From the NCBI GenBank assembly GCA_963777515.1, contig CAVZQU010000008.1, positions 1-64,000 of the forward strand: DNA of 64,000 nt, read 5' to 3'. The position numbers and the translations under genes are program-made. This document shows positions 58,234-64,000 of this stretch, one piece after another (position 1 is the stretch's first letter; the number at the start of each line of letters is the position of its first letter). Under the pieces are notes generated by a model. It made no database searches. It saw nothing but the letters and a program-made list of their open reading frames with translations, and had not been told where the DNA came from. Origin of the DNA: CAVSWT01 sp963777515. GTDB taxonomy: Bacteria > Bacteroidota > Ignavibacteria > Ignavibacteriales > Ignavibacteriaceae.

Positions 58234-59022
58234 TCATTCGTCTTTAATTGCTTCCAATAAATTTTTTGCTTCAACTAAATTGTCATCATCACTTTGCTCA
58301 ATTTTAGGGCTATCAATAACTTTTTTCAATGCTTCTCTAGCTTGTTGATATTCATCTTCTCTTATGTAAGCTTTTGCAAGATCAAGATAAAACATTCTGA
58401 AATTAGGATTTAACTTTATTGCTTTGTTATATTCTACAATGGCGGTATCAATATCTGCCCAGCCCAGTCCCAAGACAGATCTTGCGGGCGCCCATTTTTC
58501 ACTTACCTTTGCATTAGTTCGTGCTAATACATAATGAGATAAAGCTTGAAAATAATTTCCACCGTTACCAAGCTTGATTGCTTTTTCACAATCATCTCTT
58601 ACTTTGTTTACAACCCCGGCAACAGAAAACACCCCTTTGAACAATGCAATTTTTCCGTTAGCAATTGCTCTACGCAAGTAATTGATTGATTGGCTTGGGG
58701 CGAGTTTTACTGCTTTATCAGCGTAATCATAAGCTGTTTGATATTTTGCTAATTGCGCATCTTCCTCTTCATCTGTAGCAGCAGGCATTTTATCGGCAAT
58801 GTCAACATAAGCTTTGCTTAAACGCCAATAAATATTCCAATCGTTTGGTTTCATTTTGTCGGCTTGTAGATATTTTTCCAATGCTGCTTTATTATTGAAA
58901 ATTTTTACTAATGAATCGCCTTCGGTTATTATTTGTTCTGCTGATTGAGCAAATAATGTGTTTAAAAATAAAATTGAAATAATAAAAAACAACATACTAT
59001 ACTTCAGCATTTTTGATTTCAT
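58234..59022 (-). CDS. Secreted TPR-repeat protein
   Basis: A 262-residue protein with a signal peptide (FLNTLFAQS) and tetratricopeptide repeats throughout: for example NIYWRLSKAYVDIADK, SINYLRRAIANGKIALF, and FRMFYLDLAKAYIREDEYQQA. Probably periplasmic, it may act as a scaffold or assembly factor. It lies 18 bp downstream of the YhaM-like gene on the same strand and is likely cotranscribed. No enzyme motif is seen. Confidence 0.85.
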   Translation of the reverse strand: MKSKMLKYSMLFFIISILFLNTLFAQSAEQIITEGDSLVKIFNNKAALEKYLQADKMKPNDWNIYWRLSKAYVDIADKMPAATDEEEDAQLAKYQTAYDYADKAVKLAPSQSINYLRRAIANGKIALFKGVFSVAGVVNKVRDDCEKAIKLGNGGNYFQALSHYVLARTNAKVSEKWAPARSVLGLGWADIDTAIVEYNKAIKLNPNFRMFYLDLAKAYIREDEYQQAREALKKVIDSPKIEQSDDDNLVEAKNLLEAIKDE

Positions 59023-59040
59023 TTTAAATTCCTTTAAAAG

Positions 59041-60036
59041 TTAATCGAATAAAGTTTTGTTTATTTCTTCTTCAGCTTCCGGTGTTAAGCCGTGATTATA
59101 TAACTCAGTTGAGATGAGAGAAATGTATTTTGTCCATTTACTTTCGCCCCTTGAATCGGAAGTAATTGCATTTTTGTATGCATTAACTTTTGCACTCAGT
59201 TCATCTGCCTGGTAAAGAGTAATTGCTTCGAGTGTTTTGGGAACAACCGGAGAAGCATATTCCAGCTTTCCCTGGTGACTTAATATTATGTGAATCAATA
59301 AATTTTTTAATTCTTCCGGAAAATCTTTTATCTCTTTTGCTTTTTCGTTAATCAGCATTGCAGAGATAACTATGTGGCCAAGTAATTTTCCTTTATCGGT
59401 ATAATCAAAATTTTTTTCAAAATTTAATTCTTCGGTTTTACCAAAATCATGCATCATTGCACCGCTAATAAGCAAGTCGCGGTTTATTTCCGGATGAATG
59501 TCGCACATCAAATCACAAATTCTAATTATTTCCAAAGTATGCTCAAGCAAGCCATGAACATACGAATGATGCCATGATTTTCCCGCGGGGACACTTGCAT
59601 ACTTTTCAAAATTTTCATCCGTAAAAATTAATTTAAGAAGCGATTTGAGATATTCATTTGATATCTTATTCAATCTATCTTCAAATTCTTTTTTCATTAC
59701 AGCAAGGTCGCGCTTTGAATGCGGAAGAAAATCGGTTGGAGAAATGTCTCCCTTTTCGTTCGCAATTTTTATGGAAGAAATTCTTATTTGTAAGTTACCC
59801 TGGTATTCTTCAATACTGCCTTTTACTTTTACGATATCTCCGGATTTAATTGTGGAGAAAATAGAATCAACATTATCCCATAAATTACAGCCTATACTAC
59901 CGGAAGTATCACCAAGTTCAAGAGATAAAAATTCCTTGTTGGATTTAGTTAAACGAACATCTGCTTTTCTAACCAAAAGATAGTGATCAACGGAATCGTT
60001 TTTAACTAATTGCGTTATTTCTCTTTGATTAAGCAT
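59041..60036 (-). CDS. YhaM-like 3'-5' exoribonuclease (OB + HD)
   Basis: This 331-residue protein has an N-terminal OB-fold (about 10-95) and a C-terminal HD domain with H161, H166, and H196-D197 (GAMMHDFGK), plus a late Asp (DELSAKVNA). This layout matches YhaM/CBF1, a manganese-dependent 3'-5' exoribonuclease of Firmicutes and some Bacteroidota. It is cytoplasmic and should act in RNA turnover. The gene starts about 80 bp after the UpxY-like gene and continues into the TPR gene. Confidence 0.85.
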   Translation of the reverse strand: MLNQREITQLVKNDSVDHYLLVRKADVRLTKSNKEFLSLELGDTSGSIGCNLWDNVDSIFSTIKSGDIVKVKGSIEEYQGNLQIRISSIKIANEKGDISPTDFLPHSKRDLAVMKKEFEDRLNKISNEYLKSLLKLIFTDENFEKYASVPAGKSWHHSYVHGLLEHTLEIIRICDLMCDIHPEINRDLLISGAMMHDFGKTEELNFEKNFDYTDKGKLLGHIVISAMLINEKAKEIKDFPEELKNLLIHIILSHQGKLEYASPVVPKTLEAITLYQADELSAKVNAYKNAITSDSRGESKWTKYISLISTELYNHGLTPEAEEEINKTLFD

Positions 60037-60116
60037 AGCTTGAATTAATTGGTTAATTCAAACTTAAGAAATTGAATTGAAAAAAGGGAGGTAACAAATA
60101 AAATGTATTACCGTTT

Positions 60117-60662
60117 TTACTTTTTTTTCACAACCTCAAAACTGCTGTCTGCCGGAAGGTGGGCGATTATTGAGCGATTGAGAAGGTCAATGCTTACCGC
60201 GATTGATTTACCATCGTCAAATTCCTGTACGGTTCCGATTACCCCTTCAAACGGGCCGTCAATCATTTTCACTTTTGTTCCCTTCGTTATTCCTTCATGA
60301 ACAAAAAATTCCGAATCAGTATTTAACATTTTCATTAGGTTTTCCATCTGCCAGGCAGGAATCTTTGCAGGCCGGCCGGCTTCAAATACACACCTTACAA
60401 CAGCTTGCTGCTCTAATGAAGTTAATCTTCCTTTTTCATCAGCAAAAATAAAAATATAACCGCGTATAACCGGTTCAGTTATTTTTTTCTTTCTGTCACT
60501 CCACTGCTTCACTTTTGTAATTGTAGGAAGGTAGTAATCAACTCCGACCATATTGATTTGCTCTGCTGCTTTAAACTCGCTGCGCGGCTTGGTGTAAAGT
60601 GCAAACCATGATTTATCTCCTGTGTTCACAATATTATCAGAAACATTAACGGACAGTAACAT
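60117..60662 (-). CDS. NusG-like antiterminator (UpxY family)
   Basis: This 181-residue NusG/RfaH-type elongation factor has the N-terminal NGN domain (WFALYTKPRSEFKAAEQI, PVIRGYIFIF) and a C-terminal KOW domain (GTKVKMIDGPFEGVIGTV). In Bacteroidota, UpxY proteins act on capsule operons to suppress termination. It lies 37 bp after the ugd gene in the same direction, consistent with control of a surface polysaccharide locus, although no further glycosyltransferase genes are in this window. Confidence 0.9.
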   Translation of the reverse strand: MLLSVNVSDNIVNTGDKSWFALYTKPRSEFKAAEQINMVGVDYYLPTITKVKQWSDRKKKITEPVIRGYIFIFADEKGRLTSLEQQAVVRCVFEAGRPAKIPAWQMENLMKMLNTDSEFFVHEGITKGTKVKMIDGPFEGVIGTVQEFDDGKSIAVSIDLLNRSIIAHLPADSSFEVVKKK

Positions 60663-60699
60663 TTATAATCGCTCCAGGGTATTATTATTCTTAAACTTA

Positions 60700-62031
60700 T
60701 TACTGAGTTACTCTTTTTCTTCCGACGGAATAATAGGAAAACTTTAATTCATCCATTCTTTCTATATCATAAAGATTTCTGCCGTCAAATATTACAGGCG
60801 ATTTTAAACTTTCTTTTATTTTTTTAAAATCCGGGTTTCTGAATTCATTCCATTCAGTTACGATTACTAATGCATCTGCATTTGTTAAAGTATCATATGA
60901 TTGCTTAGCGTACTCAATCTTATTCCCAAGCACTGCCCTTGTAGTTTCAATTGCCTCAGGGTCATATGCTGATACCGACGCACCTTTTTCTAAAAGCATT
61001 TGTATCAAATAGACTGAAGGAGCTTCTCGAACATCATCGGTATTTGGTTTGAATGCCAGCCCCCAAACAGCAAACTTTTTATTTTTTAGCTCACCGTTAA
61101 AATGATTCATAATTTTATTATAAAAAACCTCAACCTGTTTTTTATTTACATCATAAACAGATTTCAATATTTTGAAATCATATTTATGTTCATTTGCAGT
61201 ATTAATTAATGCAATAACATCTTTAGGAAAACATGAACCGCCGTAACCGATACCAGGAAATAAAAATCGTTTTCCTATTCTTGAATCTGCACCCATAGCC
61301 ATACGGACTTTATCAACTTCTGCTCCCGTTTGTTCGCATAGATTTGCTATTTCATTCATGAAAGAAATTTTTGTGGCTAAAAAAGAATTAGCGGCATATT
61401 TTGTCATCTCTGCCGATTTTTCATCCATAAAATAAATTGGGTTTCCGCTTCTTACAAATGGTTCATATAATTCATCAAGTATTGATTGAGTAATTTCATT
61501 ACTAGTCCCGATTACTACACGTTCCGGCTTCATAAAATCTTCAACCGCCATACCTTCCCGTAAAAATTCCGGATTAGAAGCAACATCAAAATCAAAATCC
61601 GGCGCATGCTTTTTAACAGCATTTCTAACTTTTTCACTTGTTCCAACCGGTACTGTGCTTTTATCTACTAAAACCTTAAACCCGACGTTAGGTTCTGCTT
61701 TGAAAAATTTTCCAAGATCCTCCGCGACACCCAAAACATATTTTAAATCCGCACTTCCGTCTTCGCCTTGTGGTGTAGGCAGGCAAAGAAAAATTACAGA
61801 GGCATCTCTTATTGCTTCATGAAGCTGGGTGGTAAAAGTTAACCTACCATCTTTTATGTTTCTATCAAAAAGAAGTTCAAGCCCCGGTTCAAATATTGGG
61901 ATGATGCCTTCTCTTAATTTTTTTACTTTTGCTTCGTCAATATCTACACAAATAACATCATTACCGGTTTCAGCAAAGCATGTTCCTGTAACCAAACCAA
62001 CATAGCCGGTGCCAACAACAGCAAGTTTCAA
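60700..62031 (-). CDS. ugd: UDP-glucose 6-dehydrogenase
   Basis: This 443-residue enzyme oxidises UDP-glucose to UDP-glucuronate with two NAD molecules, supplying precursor for exopolysaccharide. It has Rossmann motif VVGTGYVGLVTG (6-17), VDKSTVPVGTS, ATKISFMNEIAN, catalytic Cys in GYGGSCFPKD, GLAFKPNTDDVREAPS and SAYDP. Length is normal. It is the first gene of a minus-strand run with UpxY, YhaM and TPR genes. Confidence 0.95.
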   Translation of the reverse strand: MKLAVVGTGYVGLVTGTCFAETGNDVICVDIDEAKVKKLREGIIPIFEPGLELLFDRNIKDGRLTFTTQLHEAIRDASVIFLCLPTPQGEDGSADLKYVLGVAEDLGKFFKAEPNVGFKVLVDKSTVPVGTSEKVRNAVKKHAPDFDFDVASNPEFLREGMAVEDFMKPERVVIGTSNEITQSILDELYEPFVRSGNPIYFMDEKSAEMTKYAANSFLATKISFMNEIANLCEQTGAEVDKVRMAMGADSRIGKRFLFPGIGYGGSCFPKDVIALINTANEHKYDFKILKSVYDVNKKQVEVFYNKIMNHFNGELKNKKFAVWGLAFKPNTDDVREAPSVYLIQMLLEKGASVSAYDPEAIETTRAVLGNKIEYAKQSYDTLTNADALVIVTEWNEFRNPDFKKIKESLKSPVIFDGRNLYDIERMDELKFSYYSVGRKRVTQ

Positions 62032-62114
62032 GTTTTCCTCCTAAATTTTTCAAATGAATGAAAGAAATATAACTATACTAAAATAAAGTTTGAATCCGTC
62101 TAGTTTTACTAAAT

Positions 62115-63714
62115 TTAATATTGTTCTATTAATTTTTTAACATTATCAACCAAACTACTCTCGTTAACTGGTTTAGGAATTAAATATTTTATTCCCATGT
62201 CATGAAATTTTTTTATGTTTTCATCCGAGTAATTTTCCATTATCAAAATAATATGTGTGCTTAAATATTTATCTTCCTTCATTAAATATTGTATGAAATA
62301 TGAACCATTCATTAGCGGAAGATTATCTTCAAGTATTATCAAAGACGGCGGATAATTTGTAATAAAATCAATGCACTCAAAAGCATTTGTAACTGAAGTT
62401 AATTTTAAGTCCTTAAAATTATTTTGTATAAATTTTTCAACCGACTTATCCTTTTTCTTATTGGCATTCACATATAAAATTGAATTATGCGAGTAAGGAA
62501 CTGTAAAATGAAACTCGCTTCCCTTATCTTTTTCTGAGTAAAACCAAATTTCGCCATTATGTTTATTTACTATTTCTTTAACTAAAGGCAGGCCTGCACC
62601 GGTTCCTCTTTCCCCTTTTGTTCCTTCGGTTGAAAACAGATCTTCGATTTTGAAAATCTTTTCCTTGTTTTTATCAGGTATACCAACTCCTTCATCTTTA
62701 ACTATAAACTCAACCATGTTGTAATTAAATATATCGGCAAAAATTTCAATGGCTTTTATATTCGCCTGAATATTTAATCGCATTACTCACCAAATTGATT
62801 ATTATCTGGTTAAATAATTTTTCATCCGCAAAAATAAAAAGTGCTTCATCTATATTAACTTTTACTTCAATGTTTTTTCTAATGGATTCATGAGTTAATG
62901 AAGCGACACAATTATAAACCGCATTTACCGCTCTTATTCTCTGAGGCTGATAATTTATCCTCCCGGTTTTTATACGCGACCAATCAAGCAGGCAATTAAT
63001 AAATCTCAACTGCCTTTCGGCAGAAGTATGAATGTAATTGAGATATTCAAGCCTATCGGAACTGCTTAAACCGGGTTCGCTCATTAATATTTCCACAAAT
63101 CCTAAAATGCTTGTATAAGGAGAACGTAAATCATGCGAAAGTTTTGAAATGAATTTATCCTTTGATGCATTGAGCAATTCTAATTCGGAAACTTTATTAT
63201 TAAAATATTCTTCAGAATGCTTTACATCGGTAATATCGCAGACAATCCCCTTTATTTTCTTAATTGAATTATCTTTTGAGTTTCGTTCTATTAATATTTT
63301 TTCCTTAACCCATTTTAATTTTTGTTCGACAGTTAAAATATGATATGTAAAAGAGCAGCTATTCTTATTCTTATTACTTATGAAGTCAAGCAGTTCTGAA
63401 TTTACAGACTCTTTGTCAGCTTCAGTAATTAAATAGAAATGTCCGCTTGGAAGCTTTGATACATCACTGTTTTTATAGCCTGTTATATTAAATATATTTT
63501 CGGAATAAACAGTATTTTTTAAAGGATAATGGTCGTCTTCCCAGGAAAAACAATCCCCAATTTCTTTTAGCACATTTAATGGAAACGGATCATATAACTT
63601 TGGCTCAACTTTTTTGCTTACAGTAGATTTTGAAACTTTCTTTATAGGATTTTTTTTAGATTTGCCGATTAAAGATTGATTCTTTTTTGTATTCTTGCTT
63701 TCCTTTTTTGCCAT
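62115..63714 (-). pseudogene. PAS histidine kinase with receiver domain, one frameshift
   Basis: This is a hybrid sensor kinase. A lysine-rich N-terminus (from about 63714, MAKKESKNTKKNQ) leads to a PAS domain. Phosphoacceptor H is in ISKLSHDLRSPYTSILG. The frame breaks just after LVSNAIKYSG near 62765. The second frame carries VKDEGVGIP, TGAGLPLVKEIV (HATPase) and a C-terminal receiver-like domain (LYVNANKKKDK, LIILEDNLPLMNGSYFI). The receiver Asp is replaced or shifted in this reading. Joined length is about 530 residues. Upstream codons to 63810 are open but unlikely to be translated. Confidence 0.83.
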
Positions 63715-63917
63715 AAAGGTAAATTTATTAAAACTAATTATTGTTTTTTTAAGACAAATATAATGATTTACATGAACAAAAAATCCAAATATTGCAGCGC
63801 ACTTCACCAAAATCGAAATTTTATTTCTTACAGAATTTACAACGCATATTTTGAATCCAATTCAATTTTACTACATCATACCCCGTAATCAATTTTTAAT
63901 TTTTAATAAGGCAGGAC

Positions 63918-64000
63918 ATGGATGTTAAACAAATTCGTTCCGTTGATGGAACAGGTACACTTTCTTACATAGTTTATGATGAAAAAAACAAACTGGGTGT
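63918..64000 (+). CDS. MBL-fold hydrolase, 5' end only
   Basis: Only 27 codons are in the window: MDVKQIRSVDGTGTLSYIVY then DEKNKLGV. This N-terminus resembles MBL-fold persulfide dioxygenase/rhodanese-type hydrolases. AGGCAGGAC precedes the ATG. The rest lies beyond the window, so the family call is tentative. Confidence 0.55.
   Translation, partial: MDVKQIRSVDGTGTLSYIVYDEKNKLG

Noticed and set aside
59645..59983. 112-codon plus-strand frame inside the YhaM-like gene
   Set aside because: Antisense to the OB-fold region, no support for translation.
1..64000. CRISPR arrays, tRNA and rRNA genes
   Set aside because: No regularly spaced short repeats, and no tRNA or rRNA signatures were recognised anywhere in the window.

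Overview
The window comes from an AT-rich genome that looks like a member of the Ignavibacteria (Bacteroidota/Chlorobi group). The main reason is four cell-surface proteins that end in the 'NYPNPFNP...T(T/S)xIxY...LxxGxYFYxL' type IX secretion (T9SS) sorting domain. Supporting signs are many Sec-exported or lipobox proteins, a hybrid two-component system, UpxY-type antiterminators, exported S10/S33 peptidases, and interspersed palindromic repeats of a kind common in this group. No rRNA, tRNA or CRISPR array was recognised.

Layout. 1-3.8 kb: a small RRM RNA-binding protein gene with a leader hairpin, a T9SS surface protein, a duplicated and decayed 3' piece of the RRM gene, a nested palindromic repeat and an APC permease. 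4.0-9.3 kb: a probable defence module with an EVE-domain McrB-like AAA+ protein, a DUF2357/PD-(D/E)XK McrC-like nuclease and a convergent Vsr/DUF559-like nuclease. 9.3-10.9 kb: repeat-rich intergenic DNA containing a 239-bp non-coding element flanked by 12-bp direct repeats. 10.9-16.3 kb: a 7TM SpoIIE phosphatase, a secreted small protein and a CBM9/DUF5916 outer-membrane protein. 16.5-21.2 kb: a run of exported enzymes (S10 carboxypeptidase, nitrilase-fold hydrolase, RidA and a frameshifted FAD amine oxidase) that reads as an extracytoplasmic amino-acid oxidation pathway. 21.4-28.1 kb: housekeeping and accessory genes (flavodoxin-like, iminopeptidase, ComEC-like hydrolase, thioredoxin-TPR, lipocalin, PAS kinase).

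28.4-32.7 kb: two paralogous lipoproteins, the second frameshifted, with matching upstream regions that carry a sigma-54-like element. They are followed by two tandem TPR proteins. 32.9-39.1 kb: a dienelactone-hydrolase-like lipoprotein, a 1397-residue hybrid sensor/AraC regulator and small membrane proteins. 39.2-48.9 kb: a T9SS and OmpA surface-protein cluster. One sorting domain has been interrupted in frame by two small palindromes, and two genes here carry many frameshifts. 49-53 kb: a cupredoxin, a second nested palindrome, a broken DUF3298 lipoprotein, a candidate small RNA, DUF2461 and beta-barrel proteins, and a second RRM gene. 53-64 kb: a frameshifted SRAP protein, acyl-CoA ligase and PAS histidine kinase, plus intact gamma-lyase, sirtuin, TPR, YhaM-like, UpxY and UDP-glucose dehydrogenase genes, and the start of an MBL-fold gene.

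At least eight genes need one or more single-base corrections to read through. Several of these sit at homopolymers, so either this strain is accumulating pseudogenes or the assembly carries indel errors. Reads covering the sites would decide it. All functional calls are from sequence reading alone.
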